A stretch of 64,000 nt of DNA from Brachypterus glaber (Eukaryota > Arthropoda > Insecta > Coleoptera > Kateretidae): positions 25,593,265 through 25,657,264 of the forward strand of contig OY294051.1 in the NCBI GenBank assembly GCA_958510825.1, read 5' to 3'. Below the pieces are notes generated by a model, which saw only the letters and a list, made by a program, of their open reading frames with translations, was not told the DNA's origin and made no database searches. Every line of letters starts with the position of its first letter. Position 1 is the stretch's first letter. Position numbers and translations under genes: made by a program. Shown here piece by piece: positions 10,200 through 22,777 of the stretch.

Positions 10200-12430
10200 T
10201 AAACAAAAAACTGTCACGGTGCAGCTGAGTGCAGAATACTCATTGGCCGCCATATTTCTTATAACTTTAATACTATTAAAGATTTTCTTTTCTTATACGT
10301 TTTTAAATATAAGGTCTGTTACTCTCAATTTGTTGCCTAAAAATCAGTTTTTGCAACCTTGTATTATATTTTCATGCATTGCTTTATAAAATTGTGTGTA
10401 TCTTAAAAATTTTATAACCAAATTTTATAAAATGTGTTGGAAACAACAAAGAATAATAGTATTAAAATTATTTTAATGCCTAAAATCTAGAACTGAAAAT
10501 TAGATTTAAAATCAGCAAAACACGCTCCAGGACACAGGAGATTTTATTAATAGTTCAGCATATCATGTCCAAGTTTCAAACTTGTTAGTATGTTTAAGGT
10601 TTTTTGAAAATAAAGTAAAAGTCAACTTTTATACAGTGCCTTTCATCAGAGGCAAGTAAAACTAAATTAATAAAGATAAAATTATAATTTATGCAGATAA
10701 ATTTTATTAATTGTATTAAATAACTATTTAAAAATATATAATGATTAGTATTCGGCGTAAACTCAGTTATGACTCATCAACGTTGAAAATAAACACAGAA
10801 ACATAGGCTTACGACATTCGATTTTTATCTTTTAAGAATACGAAAGTTTTTAATTTTTATTTGTCAATAACTTTTTTTCCCACCTTACTCGTTTAACTGG
10901 AATCATTAAAAAAAATCAAGCTAAAAAGAAATAAAAATGTAAATATTTAAAACCTCGCCTCAACGCTAGGGTCGACGCGGCGCCTATGCGAGTACTGGAA
11001 ATTCGCCGACTACTGATAATGATAACTAACTAAAAGTACAGTGGCGTGCCTAAAGGGGTTATAAAATTTAATTTAAAGGATGAGAAATCTAAAAATAGGA
11101 ATTTACATTAATTTCTAAATAAAAATCTGCGCACCGAAGGTGATGGGCTTTTTTTTAAAAAAGTGGGTAGCTTAAAAAAATTGACAAAATTATTTTTAAA
11201 CTGGTATTACCAGTGGTAAAGGCCAAAAGTTTTAAAAATTACTGCTCCCAGAAAAAAGTTATCTACAACCATGCTCCAGATAAAAAAAATTAAAAACCTT
11301 ATTACGTATTTTCATTTTAATTGAATTTATTATACATAGATTTAACAAATAAACAAGCCGTGAAGATATGTAATACTACTCATTCCATTATATATTATTC
11401 ACAGTAAATGGTATATTGCATTTACCCAAATATTAAAAAATTATATAAAAAAAAAATTGAGAAAAAAAGATCTTTTTTTTGAAAAACGAAACCCTTAAAA
11501 AAAAAATTTCAAAAAAAAAAAAGAAATTGAAAAAAAAAACTTTTTTAATTTTTTTTAACTTTCTTTTTGCGAAAAACGAAAAAAATATATATATTTTTTT
11601 TTTTGAAATTATAGTTATTTTTAAAAAAAGTTTAACCACCCATAACTTTTTTGTTTTTGAGGGGATTACTTTGAAAAACAATAGGGATCTTCCACTCATA
11701 GAACTTGATTTTTTCTAAAAATTTCGAGTCGATCGGACAATTCGTTCTGGAGTTATCGTGTCTACAAAAATCGTGACATCAGACAGAAGGACGGACAGAC
11801 GGACATTTTCAAAGTTTCTTATTTTTTCATGAGACACATTTTTATCTAAGAATTTTTTGTCTAGGACGTTTTTTGACGATTTTGGGAAATTCGAAACTAC
11901 CATATAACATTAATCTAGTCCAGGGACTGTGAATAACAAAATAAGTAGTAAAAATATACCATAATTCGCATTAAAAAAAAAACTGTGAAGAATCTATTTG
12001 CAAAAATTTACATTTTTTCGTTTATATTAGCCTTCGATGGTTAATCTTCATCAGAAAACTTTATGGTGGAATCGATTTTTACCGGCATTATGAAAAATCG
12101 CTGTTTAACTACCATTGTAATATTGTTGGCAGCCATGTAACATTTATGATTATAATAAATTAATTACTGAATTAAGTTCAGTTATATGTGTACAAAACGA
12201 TAACCATCTGATAATATACATGCCATTTTTTAATATTACAAATTTATAAAAAGAAAATTTATTATTAAAAAACAGTAAATACAATTTTAAAATAACCTTA
12301 TTTTAAAGCTACACCACTGATTTTTCTGTAATTATTTTAAGCTGATATTTTAGGAATTAATTAGGCAGACATTAAAGAATATGTTTATGTAAAAATTAGT
12401 ACAATTTTACATTTAATTTTTTTTCCCTTA
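10200..12430. other. Long AT-rich stretch without a recognised gene
   Basis: No coding similarity is seen. 11,430-11,620 is almost pure A/T homopolymer runs. 11,720-11,900 contains GATCGGACAATTCG, GAGTTATCGTG and ACGGACAGACGGAC, a motif set that recurs loosely at 26,990-27,060 and 57,350-57,440 and is probably a dispersed repeat. Confidence 0.5.
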
Positions 12431-13315
12431 AAATCTATTTCAAATAGCACCCCCCCATTTGTATCAAAGAATATGAAAGTAAATGTTATTCTTAATTCAA
12501 CCATGTATTATAAGTAGTAGTATCTTATTTCTTAAAGGGGCACCAAATAACAACTATTATTTATTAATAATATTGTCCCACCAGGTTTTAAACGGGCTAT
12601 ATCTTCGTTGTTTAAAAAGATAAAAAAAATCGAAAAAAAACAAGAGTGCGAGTCAAAATAGAATTTGCTGACTTTTTGCAAGACTACCCCTTACTTACCC
12701 ACCCTCTTGGAACCACCCCCAACTTTTGTTTTTTAAATAGCACCCCCCTATTTTTACTAAAGAATATGAAAGCACATTTTATTCTAAATTCAACCATGCA
12801 TTATAAGTGATATCTTATTTTTTTAAGGAGCTCCAAATTACAACCCCATCAGATCACAAGCAATATTTTTCATAATTTTTTTCTTCAAAAACAGGTTAGA
12901 TTATATCTAAAAGAGAACTGATTAATGTATCCAAAACCCATCCTTAATAACCCACTCTCCTGGAACCACCTGCAACTTTGTTCTAAATACCACCCTATTA
13001 TTAATAAATAATAATTGTTATTTGGAGCCTCTTAAATGATAAGATACCACTTATAATACATGGTTGAATTCAGAATGAAATGTACTTTCATTTGCTTTGA
13101 TAAAAATGGGAGGATGCTATTTGAAAAACAAAAGTTGGGGGTGGTTTTAAGGGGGTGGGTAAGCAAGGGGTTTTGGATACGTGAATAAAAACTTCAACGG
13201 CTCCCATTTAACGCTGTTTTTTGCAAAAAATTCTATCTTTTCAAATAACGGAGATATAGCTTGTCAAGAACCTGATGGGACACCCGGTATATTGAAAAAA
13301 CGCATTTTTTTCAAA
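12430..13315. repeat. Nested inverted-repeat element
   Basis: TGTCCCACCAGG...GCTATATCTTCGTT at about 12,575 is inverted at 13,245-13,290 (TATAGCTTGTC...CTGATGGGACA). Inside, the block AACCATGTATTATAAGT...CTTA with TATTTATTAATAATA at 12,503-12,570 is inverted at 12,990-13,062, and a third direct copy lies at 12,725-12,845. The right end GATGGGACACCCGGTATA is also present near 35,505. No open reading frame of note. Confidence 0.65.
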
Positions 13316-13333
13316 AACCTGTGGTTCCCTCCT

Positions 13334-13415
13334 AAAGTTCAAGTATTACGTAACGCAAATTTTGATCATTTTGGACCCCCCCCTAGGAGCGTTACGTAAT
13401 ACTTGAACGTTCCCT
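13334..13415. mobile_element. Short palindromic GTTCAAGTATTACG MITE copy
   Basis: AGTTCAAGTATTACGTAACG at the left is inverted at the right (CGTTACGTAATACTTGAACG), with GGACCCCCCCCTAGG between. It belongs to the family described at 6071 but is internally deleted. Confidence 0.75.
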
Positions 13416-13663
13416 GATGAGCCACCCCTAAATAATTATTTTCCAAAAAATCTAAGAAAATAAGGGTTATTTTCCTACCCCAATAAACAAAAAGGGGTAA
13501 GACCTCTTGATTCCATTTCATAGGTCACCATACTGTTTATTATGCTTAACCTTATGCTTTAATGTACTTAAAAAATAACTTTTATTTTATTTGATACTAA
13601 ATTCATACAGGTCACTTCACAATATATAAATAGCATCACGATGCATCGCGATTCACTACACTG

Positions 13664-14160
13664 TAAATGAAAATATGGTAATTTCACAGCAGATAAAGTA
13701 GGTCATATGTTACCACCAAAGAAAGTCGTAAATTTAAATCAGTACTGTAAATTCACTGTTATCTGTAAAAATATGAATTTTCGCCTGTGATTTCACAGTA
13801 ATTTAAGCAGCGAATTTCAAGCAGTATTACGGGCTTTTGAAATTTTCGGGACTGTCTGTAAAAGTGCCGGCTTTTGGACCATATGCATAAATCTTAATGC
13901 AAAATTATTGTACCGCACTGTAAATTAAAATATGGTAATTTCACAGAAAATAAAGTAGGTCATATGTTACCAGCAAAGACAGTGGTAAATTTAAATTAGT
14001 ACTGTAAATTCACTGTTATCTTTAAAAATGTGAATTTTTATTTTGGTAATTTTACTGCTTTGTATAATGTAAGCTATAATTATGGTAATTTTCAACCAAT
14101 ATTGTAAAAGTGTGGGGTTTTTGTGCCACATGCATGAATTTTAATGCAAAATTATTGTAC
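13664..14160 (+). repeat. Tandem pair of ~253-bp units
   Basis: CACTGTAAAT...TATGGTAATTTCACAG and TAAAGTAGGTCATATGTTACC occur at 13,664 and again at 13,917. The units share TAGTACTGTAAATTCACTG and diverge at their 3' ends. Confidence 0.75.
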
Positions 14161-14161
14161 T

Positions 14162-14453
14162 GACAGGAAGAGAGCTGAGATTTTACTAAACCAAGTAATA
14201 TTGAGGTTAATGTAATAAATATTGTAAATTCACATTCTGACATGGTGAATTTGCTTTAATTGTTACAGTTAATACTACTGAAAGATTGACGGACAAATTT
14301 AAGGTGCGACAGGAAGAGCTGAGATTTTACTAAACTGAGTAATATTGAGGTTAATTTTAATAAATATTGTAAATTCACGTTCTGACATGGTGAATTTGCT
14401 TTAATTATTACGGTTAATACTACTGAAAGCTTGACGGACAAATTTAGAGTGTA
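14162..14453 (+). repeat. Tandem pair of 146-bp units
   Basis: GACAGGAAGAG...CTGAGATTTTACTAAAC starts at 14,162 and 14,308. Both contain GACATGGTGAATTTGCTTTA and end at TTGACGGACAAATTTA. The two apparent reading frames here are shadows of the repeat, not genes. Confidence 0.8.
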
Positions 14454-14514
14454 CTGCACCACTGCACTAGATATTAAAACATAGCTGCAAAATACGTTTC
14501 CATGATAGCTGTTT

Positions 14515-15200
14515 AATGGTATATTCTAAAGTACTAGGGTGCTAAAAACGTGTTATGAAACGAGTGCTTTATACAATTTTTTCTATTTTGCTCTCAAATT
14601 TAAAAACTTACATTTAAGATGACTGATTTAGGGATTTTTGTTTTGGGTTGGCATTACAGTTTACACTATGTTTAAAATTCTAAGAACAAATGATATTTTG
14701 ATATATTTTACAGTCATCTCTTCTTTTTTCACTGCAATTAACCAGTCCACAATTTTAACACGGTATGAAATAACCCAAACACAAAATTTTGTAAAAAATT
14801 AAACTTTAAATCGACATTGACATTTGCATGCAAAACGTCAAGAGATATGCTTTTGTATGTTGCCAACCCAACAGAAAAAAAAGTAGAGACCTCTTATGGG
14901 CCTATAAGAACACGCAAAATGCGTGTGATGAGCTTATAAGGGTCGCAAAAAAAAAATGAAAAAAACGTGTTATGAAACGAGTGCTTTATACATTTTTTTC
15001 TATTTTGCTCTTAAATTTTAAAAAACTTAAATATAAATTGATGACCGATTTAGGGATTTTTGTTTTGGGTTGGCATTACAATTTTCGCAATGTTTGAAAT
15101 TCAAAGAACAAACGATATTTTGATATATTTTTTAGTCAGATCTTCTCTTTTTCTCTGCAAGTAACTAAGCCATAATTTGAATACGCCAATCGTCGCCAAA
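14515..15200 (-). repeat. Two tandem copies of dispersed repeat family A
   Basis: AACGTGTTATGAAACGAGTG...GATTTAGGGATTTTTGTTTT...GGGTTGGCATTACA appears at 14,550 and again at 14,968. The same family, opposite strand, is at 38,950-39,470 and 51,270-51,790, where it carries a strong hairpin. The copies share a CCTATAAGAACACGCAAAAT block with the 51-kb copy. Confidence 0.8.
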
Positions 15201-15567
15201 ATTTACAGGCTTATTTTCTAACGCATTGAGAAGTCTTCTAGTCCTACACGATGGTTTTTTGAAAATTTTAACTTTTTGTTTCCGACCCCTGATTTTTTTC
15301 ATAAATAGTTTAAACACACCATAAGAAGTCATTTGGGCAAATATTAGAAAAAAATCGTAGGGGAGCGTTCAAGTATTACAAAAGTCCAAACGCAAATTTT
15401 GATCATTTTGGACTATCTTAAGATCGGTCCATCCTAGGACAAAAAACGTTCTATATGAAAATGAAGAGGACAAAATTTACAACATTTTTGTTCCATGTAT
15501 TTTTTTGTACGACTCATAGTTAATTCACGGCACCACCTTAAACATTACACTATACGTTTTTAATTTT

Positions 15568-16200
15568 ATTTTTTTTTAAGTTCCTATAAAGGTTGGTCCG
15601 GAAATGAGTCCTAAGGGAGCTACGACTCTTTAAAATTGCAATAAAAATATGGTTTTTAATTAATAACTTTTGTACCCTTAAGTCAGTATTAATAAGGGCA
15701 ATAAGTTCATGTTAATTTATTTTTTTTAATTTATCCAGAGGCGTGCCTAGACGGACAAAATATGTGAGGCTTAACACATTTTTGCCCCAAAGTTTTTTAT
15801 TTATATTATTTTTGGATTTTTTGTAATAAATATAGATTCCTTTAGTAAAAATACATAAAAAATGTCATATAGTGTAACACTGTAGCAACAACCGCTTTCA
15901 AAAAAAATGCAGTTAAGAGGAAGTAACATTTTGTGCCACTAAAAATTTTACTTTTTAAAAGGCTATGTCTCCTTTAATATTAAATTTAGGTGTTTTGGTT
16001 TGGACTCTTAGTTTTAAATGAAGAATTGTCCTGCAGCATTAAAATTTTATTGGTGCTTTTTTTATTCCCCATTCAATATGCCCATCTTCGAAGGGCCGCA
16101 GCTCCCTTAGGGCTCATTTCCGAACCAACCTTTATAGGAACTTTTTTTCATATTTTTTAACGTAGAATCACCCTTTAAATTTCTCGAACTTATTTCTGAA
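15568..16200. mobile_element. TIR element, left-truncated sibling of 34,690-35,421
   Basis: The inverted ends AGTTCCTATAAAGGTTGGTC and GACCAACCTTTATAGGAACT-like sequence, and GGGAGCTACG/GCAGCTCCC, match the 34.7-kb copy. So do interior phrases such as TTATCCAGAGGCGTGCC and AGTTAAGAGGAAGTAACATT. The outermost TIR bases are missing or decayed on the left. No transposase frame. Confidence 0.75.
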
Positions 16201-16643
16201 TAACTCTGTATGTAAAACATACATATTGTGTATTTTAGATTACGAAGTATTACCTAACGCTATATTAAACCAGGATATATCTAATACTAAATTAAAGACC
16301 GTTTTATGAAAAATTTAATGCCTACTTTATGACCGTTATAAAACTAAATGCCTTTATTATAAATAAATTTTATTTGAAAAGTTTTATGAAAAGCTCTACC
16401 AGCCTTAATCTAATAAGAAAAATATTTTACCAAGGGTACCATTAATATTACATCATAAATACCTACTAAACAGGGTTAAATTTGCGTTTAATAATAAAAA
16501 TTCAGCTAAACTGTAGATATTTATTATAATTTTTAAAAGTTTTTATTCAAGGTTTTATTAATACCTACACAAACAATATGTTATTGAAGTTTAAATACTG
16601 TAACACTATTTGCAAAAACATGTTTTGCTGGCCTACTTAGAAC
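16201..16643. other. AT-rich spacer, no gene seen
   Basis: Nothing recognisable lies between the TIR element and the hAT-type element. Confidence 0.5.
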
Positions 16644-17308
16644 CATAGAGATGGAAAGAGAACCGTTAGTCCAGCCTGCGCAAGATTATTTTGTGACAGA
16701 ACGGGGCAGCGAAATGACGTAACGCAATATATCTGACATTGCGCAGTACGCATCTCTATCAGCTGTGAAATGCTGTCGGCCGTAAAACAATTCATCACCC
16801 CAGTATTCATTTGTCTTATCTCCAAAAATCCCCCAGTAAAAATATTAAAATGTCCAAAAATAGAGATATGGCAAACCAATACTGGGGTGACGAATTATTA
16901 GTAGTTTGTTTATACTGTCAGTACTGTCAGATCGTCGTTTGTACTGTGTTTTAATTGTTTTTTTGTTGCATTTGTTAATAACTTTAAACCTAACCTGTAT
17001 TGTTGCTTTATGAAGAGCAAAGGGTCAATCCCTTGTGTACTCAAAGTAGATCTACAAAATCCCGAAACTCAAACACACCTCGAAAAATTCTTATAAAATA
17101 ATTTTAAAAAACTATTTCGACGTTTCTTCGTAGATATTTATTGTTTTTTGTTGATTTTTTACAATTTTTATTTGACACACAAAACTAAGGTTAAAAATAC
17201 TCGTCAAAAACAACAATAGTAGTGCGCATGTGCAAGTTTATCTCAGATGCGCTAGGCACATTTATCACAGTATTCCGCAACGGCTTTGGAGGTCTTTCCT
17301 TGTCTATG
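16644..17308. mobile_element. hAT-type MITE copy 1, 8-bp target duplication
   Basis: The 665-bp element is flanked by the exact 8-bp duplication CTTAGAAC (16,636-16,643 and 17,309-17,316). The ends CATAGAGATGGAAAGA and TCTTTCCTTGTCTATG are imperfect inverted repeats. Eight-base duplications with a central TA are typical of hAT transposition. The second copy is inverted at 58,991-59,670. An ~80-codon open frame is preserved in both copies but has no recognisable domain. Confidence 0.85.
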
Positions 17309-17395
17309 CTTAGAACCCCTTGCAATGTGTGTATTAAAAATTACTGTAAAACTTGGTATATCACACTGTGATAATTTTATTATTAAAGTTATAGT

Positions 17396-17950
17396 AAGAT
17401 ATACTTCAAGTTGTGTTATTGATATAGAATCACTCGACATCATTGAAACTTATATTTTCAATATTTTAGTATTTAATTTTTAGTCCTCGAAACGTGAAAT
17501 TTCGCCTTAAAATTAATTACTCCTACAGTATTACAACAAGAGTACCTTTTTATGTATTTTGACCTGAGGAATCATGTTCCAATATTAAAATTATAAAAGA
17601 GTTACACAGAAAAAAGTTTGGGACAAAAAACTAATAAGGACCCCCAGTTTTACACACCCCTGGTTAAAATAATAAGATATACTTTAAGTTGTGTTATTGA
17701 TATAGAATCACTCGACATCATTGAAACTTAGATTTTCAATATTTTAGTATTTAGTTTTTAGTCTTTGAAACGTGAAATTTCACCTTCAAATGAATTTTTC
17801 TCGAAAACGGTTAATCCTACAGTATTACAACAAGAGTACCTTTTTATGTATTTTGACCTGAGGAATCATGTTCCATGTAATCATGTAAAATTACAAAAAG
17901 TTACACAGAAAAAAGCCTGGGACAAAAAACTAATAAGCCCCCCCCCCCCC
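17396..17950 (+). repeat. Tandem duplication, ~278-bp unit
   Basis: AAGATATACTT(C/T)AAGTTGTG followed by TATAGAATCACTCGACATCA starts at 17,396 and 17,674. The second unit carries a CCCCCCCCCCCC run at about 17,940. Confidence 0.8.
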
Positions 17951-18299
17951 CGTTTCGCACTGACCTGTTGAAAATAAGTATATGGAAATAACATAAGATG
18001 GGCCTTATTAAGGTTAGTTTACATGCAAAACCTCGTCGCTCTACCTTAAAGAGTACCATAAATGTAAGCTCAAAAAAAAAACTGAAAACTGAAAACTTCG
18101 CCAAAATTATAAAAACTTGAAATTAAACATTCACCGTACAATTTGAACGTCATCGTCAGTCTTGACATGAGTAAAACCATTCATTTAGTCTATCTATGCA
18201 TATTTGGCTTTCCTATTTTAAAAATTTCAAATTTGTCTTGTATTCGTTCAAAAAATTAAAAAAAAATTTTTTGCGTAAAAAAATATTTAAAAATATTTA

Positions 18300-18955
18300 C
18301 CCCGAGGGGCTGACCGCGTGTAAAATTTGTACAAAAGAGTTCTTTTTTGCAAAGAGTTTCTCAGAGTTCCTTCGGAGTTCCTCGGAGTTACTCCAGAGTT
18401 CCTTGGGAGTTCCTCCTTAAGAGTTCCTCTCTGGAAGGGGTAATTTTTGGCAAATAAGCCGTAGAAATTACCGCTATGCAAGTACTACTGCCAATAAGGC
18501 ACCCTCAAAAAAGAGGTTTGTCCCTGACAGTTTCTACCAAACTTGGCGCCCCAAAATTGCCTTCAGGAAAAAAAAACTTTGTCCCTGGCGGTTTCTACCA
18601 AACTTGGCGCTCCTTCAAAACAAAAATTGGCGCCCCAAAATTGCCTTCAGGAAAAAAGCTTTGTCCCTGAAGGTTTCTACCAAACTTGGCGCCCCTTCAA
18701 AAAAAAATTGGCGCCCAAAGGTAGGATGTTTTGATTTTGATAAGGTGTTTGTAACGGCTCATCTAGTTTGAAAATAAAAACGTTAATCCTCATGGGTAAT
18801 AAATAATAATTGTTTCTGACCGCGTCTGAAATTTGTACAAACGAGTTCCTTTTTGCAAAGAGTTCCTCAGAGTTTCTCCGGAGTTCCTCGGAGTTCCTCC
18901 AGAGTTCCTCCAGAGTTCTTCAGAGTTCCTCCTGAGTTCCTTTGGTCAGCCCCTC
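18300..18955 (+). repeat. GAGTTCCTC minisatellite flanking GGCGCC repeats
   Basis: A 12-bp unit close to GAGTTCCTCCAG is repeated at 18,355-18,430 and again at 18,848-18,945. Between them three tandem ~75-bp units carry TTTCTACCAAACTTGGCGCC, TTGCCTTCAGGAAAAA and CTTTGTCCCTG. The local reading frames are products of the repeat. Confidence 0.75.
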
Positions 18956-18959
18956 GATT

Positions 18960-19200
18960 TACCCCCTCACCCCCGCGAGGGTGGAGTTAATTTTTTTAAT
19001 TATCAGATTCAATTTCAGCAACCTCAAAAACCCCAATATATTAATTTTCACGAAAACTACCCCCCGCCCCTCAGGGGATGAAATTATAAAAAAATTATTA
19101 TCAGATTCAGATTCGTCCAAACTCTTATATACCAATTTTAACGAACATATTACAAATATTTACCTCCTCACCCCCGCGGGGGTGGAAATTTTTCCTCCAC
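18960..19200 (+). repeat. Dispersed CCCCTCAGGGG repeat fragment
   Basis: The motifs TTATCAGATTCAATTTCAGC, AACCTCAAAAACCCCAATAT and CACGAAAACTACCCC match, in inverted orientation, three tandem units at 57,600-57,910. Confidence 0.65.
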
Positions 19201-19344
19201 CCCCTAAGACTCGAAGCACTGCTTACACAAAGATAGAAAACTCTCTTACTGTGTTTTGCAGTTATCTCGGTCAGTCAAACCGAGATAACTTGCCTCAAAA
19301 TGCTCCAACTGCAGCGGGGTATAATTATACCATTCACGAACTAA

Positions 19345-21790
19345 ATATTTAAACGTCCGACGCGACATAACCTAACTTTTTGGTTCAGGTAGTTTTTTGC
19401 CTGTTTGGTGTATTTGATGCTTATGGAGAGGCGTAGCCCCCCATTTAAATGGGAAGAATACAGTTCTGACGAAAAATATTGTTTAAAAGCTTTTAAAACC
19501 CTAAAAATTAGACAACAAAAATACACGACGTACATTTAGTTTTGTGTATGTTGGACGTAAAAATGCCTGCAGGGCAGTAGCTAAAAATATGTTGGGGGGG
19601 GAGAAGGTCAAAAATTACAACTTTTTTTAGCCTAAATATACAACTTTTTTTCCCCGATAAAAAATTAATGACTAAACAAAAAAAAGGTACTCGCCTTTTC
19701 GTGAAATATACAACTTTTGTATTTTGAATCCCTGCAATATACGACTTTTGTCTGAAAAATATACAACTTTTGTTTTGGATCAATGAAATATATAACTTTT
19801 CAGGATGATCAAATATACGACTTTTGGATCAATGAAATATAAAATTTTCAAAATGGGTGGAGGGGACGCTCCCCCCATTCCACCCATAGCTACTGCCCTG
19901 AATGCCTGTTCTATGTAAACTAGCTATTTGTACGTCCCATGTGACCTAACTATTTAAGTCGGTTTTTGCGCCTGTGGTGTTTTTGATGCCAATGGGGAGG
20001 GCGTAGCCCGCCCCATTTAAATGGAGACAATACAATTCTGACGAAAAATATACCCTAAAAGCTTAAAAAAACCAAAAATTAGCCAATAAGAATACAAGAC
20101 GCACACAGCTTCGTGTATGTCGGACGTATATACACTTATATCGGAAAAAATTGGGACGCAGAAAAAAACCTGGAAGCTTCAGTGGTCTAAATTAAGTTAA
20201 TGACTAAATAAAAAAAGGTCCTCACCTTTTCGTATTTTGAATCCCTGCCATATACGACTTTTGTCTAAAAAATATACAACTTTTGTTATGGATGAATGAA
20301 ATATACAACTTTTCAGGATGATAAAATATACGACGTTTGGATCAATGAAATATACAATTTTCAAAATGGGTGGAGGGGACGCTGCCCCCATCTCCTACAT
20401 AGCTACGGCCCTGAATGCCTGTTCTATGTAAACTAGCTATTTGTACGTCCCATGTGACCTAACTATGGTTTAGTCGGTTTTTGCGCGTGGTGTTTTTGAT
20501 GCTAATGGGGAGGGCGTAGCCCGCCCCATTTAAATGGAGACAATTCTGACGAAAAATATACCCTAAAAGCTTTAAAAAACCGAAAAATTAGCCAATAAGA
20601 ATACAGGACGCACACAGCTTCGTGTATGTCTTCTGTTCCTACACTTATATCGGAAAAAATGGGACGCAAAAAGAAACCTGTAAGCCAATTTTCAAATTTT
20701 TTAGTGGTGTAAATTAAGTTAATGACTAAACAAAAAAAAGGTCTTTACCTTTTCGTGAAATATACAACTTTTGTATTTTGAATCCCTGCCATATACGACT
20801 TTTGTTTTGGATCAATGAAATATACAACTTTTCAATATAATAAAATATACGACTTTTGTCTGAAAAATATACAACTTTTGTTTTGGATCAATGAAATATA
20901 CAACTTTTCAGGATGAATATACGAGTTTTGGATCAATGAAATATACAATTTTCAAAATGGGTGGAGGGGTCCCCTCCATAGCTAAGGACCTGAATGCCTG
21001 TTCTATGTATACCAGTTATTTATACGTCCCATGTGGCCTAACTCTTTGGTTTAAGTCGATTTTTGCGCCTGTGGTGTTTTTGATGCTTATGGGGAAGTGT
21101 AGCCCGCCCCATTTAAACGGAGACAATACAATTCTGACGAAAAATATACCCTAAAAGCTTTAAAAAACCTAAAAACTAGCCAATAAGAATACAAGACGCA
21201 CATAGCTTCGTGTATGTCGGACGTAAAAGAGCCTGTCCCTACACTTATATCGGAAAAAAATGGGACGCAAAAAGAAACCTGTTAGCCAATTTTCAATTTT
21301 TTTAATGGTGTAAATTAAGTTAATGACTAAACAAAAAAAAAGGTCCTCACCTTTTCGTGAAATATACAACTTTTGTTTTGAATCCCTTCAATATACGACT
21401 TTTGTCTGAAAAATATACAACTTTTGTTTTGGATCAATGAAATATACAACTTTTCAAAATGGTGAAGGGGACGTTATCCCAATCCCCTCCATAGCTACGT
21501 CCCTGAATGCCTATTATATGTAAACTAACTATTTATACGTCCTATGTGACCTAACTCTTTGGTTTAAGTCGGTTTTTGCGCCTGTGGTATTTTTTATGCT
21601 AATGGGAAGGGCATAGCCCGCCCCATTTAAATGGAGACAATACAATTCTGACGAAAAATAGACACTAAAAGCTTTAAAAAACCTAAAAACTAGCCAATAA
21701 GAATACAGGACGCACATAGCTTCGTGTATGTCGGACGTATAAAAAGCCTGTTCCTACACTTATATCGGAAAAAATGGGACGCAAAAAGAA
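19345..21790 (+). repeat. Satellite-like array of ~513/580-bp units
   Basis: The landmark GCCTGTTCTATGTA(A/T)AC lies at 19,904, 20,417, 20,996 and 21,509, giving spacings of 513, 579 and 513; a partial unit begins near 19,350. Each unit has ACGTCCCATGTGACCTAACT, GGGAGGGCGTAGCCCGCCCC, a TTCGTGTATGTCGGACGTA block and a cluster of short subrepeats (GAAATATACAACTTTT, GGATCAATGAA). The 66-bp length step is explained by gain of subrepeats. Open frames in the array are frame-shadows of the subrepeats. Confidence 0.9.
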
Positions 21791-22043
21791 ATTTTTTTAG
21801 TGGTGTAAATTAAGTTTTTATAGTGTAGGTTTGAACAATTTTACAAGCTAAGTCAATTTAACTTAGTAAAATGAATAATATTTGACATAAACATCAAAAT
21901 TGACAAGTTTTAATTATCCAAACAAAACAATTTTAAGTGTCCCACTTAATTCCGAAATAAGTGTACTATTAAAAAGTAATAATGACAATTATTAAATAGT
22001 AATAGTAAATACTTATTGAATAAATAAATTGTTTTTTTTACAG

Positions 22044-22248
22044 AATATGGCAAATCAGCCTCCGAAGCTCTCAAAATTCCGAATACAGGTCTCATCAGAA
22101 CCGAGAATGGTGTAAATGGCGGCCCAACTAGAACCCTCGACCCATCGGCATGTGGACACTATTTTTGACGATACCTCTCACATTGGTTATTGCTCTTGGT
22201 CTTTTGCTCAACGGATATATTGTGATTATTGTATTGCTCACCAGACAG
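22044..22248 (+). CDS. Candidate isolated exon encoding a transmembrane helix
   Basis: The 205-bp stretch has much higher GC than its surroundings. It is preceded by a pyrimidine tract and CAG (22,041-22,043) and followed by a donor CAG|GTAGGA (22,249). From ATG at 22,150 a 33-codon frame runs to the donor in phase 0: MWTLFLTIPLTL, then VIALGLLLNGYIVIIVLL and TRQ. This is one strongly hydrophobic helix with a GxxxN pattern and a basic end, resembling transmembrane helix 1 of a rhodopsin-class receptor. Two other frames are also partly open: a 22-codon frame from 22,047 and a 44-codon frame from 22,116. They could be upstream ORFs or the true frame. No second exon was found in the window. The exon call is an inference and the receptor assignment weaker still. 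Confidence 0.4.
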
Positions 22249-22777
22249 GTAGGATTTGATTTTTTCACCCAAAAAATTCATGCACACGGCATTCCCGAAG
22301 GTTTAATGAGATGAAGTATCTCTACAGAAAAATCTAATTATGGTAGCGAAGGTCTACAAATTACAGAACCATTTGCAGCTAAATCCAGAAAACTTGTTTT
22401 TGGTAAATAATGTTATATAATCTTCTGCTGAGTCTTTGACAAAAAATTGCATGTTTTTTTGGACGATTCCGATAGTATTTTTGTAACTGATTCCGAATAT
22501 TTTTAAAGTAAATCGCTAAATTTTTCCGTTCTCGAGAAAAATTATCTTGAAAATATATTTTTTTTCGTTTTTCAAGTGCTTGTAGAAAAATTATCATACA
22601 ACCTGAAAGCGTTTATACAGGGCTTGAATTAGAGCGGGGTTCTTACACTTTAAAATCGTACAAGAAAAACGTAATACAATGTTTAGTGGTAAATTTGAAA
22701 ACACTTATAAAATACCGCTGAAAACACATTTTATGCAAACTGTATTTTTTGTCATTATGTTTTCATTTGTTATATTA

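Noticed and set aside
11433..11718. Lys/Phe-rich frames on both strands
   Set aside because: Homopolymer A/T runs give open frames in both directions.
16637..16879. Conserved small gene (80 codons, also at 59,435-59,671)
   Set aside because: Both copies lie inside the hAT-type MITE; conservation is explained by the element, and no domain, signal or splice support is seen.
18942..19352. 136-codon open frame
   Set aside because: It runs through GAGTTCCTC and CCCCTCAGGGG repeats; composition and repeats explain it.
19508..20391. Frames with repeated KVVYF-like peptides
   Set aside because: Products of the ATACAACTTTT satellite subrepeats, present in several frames.
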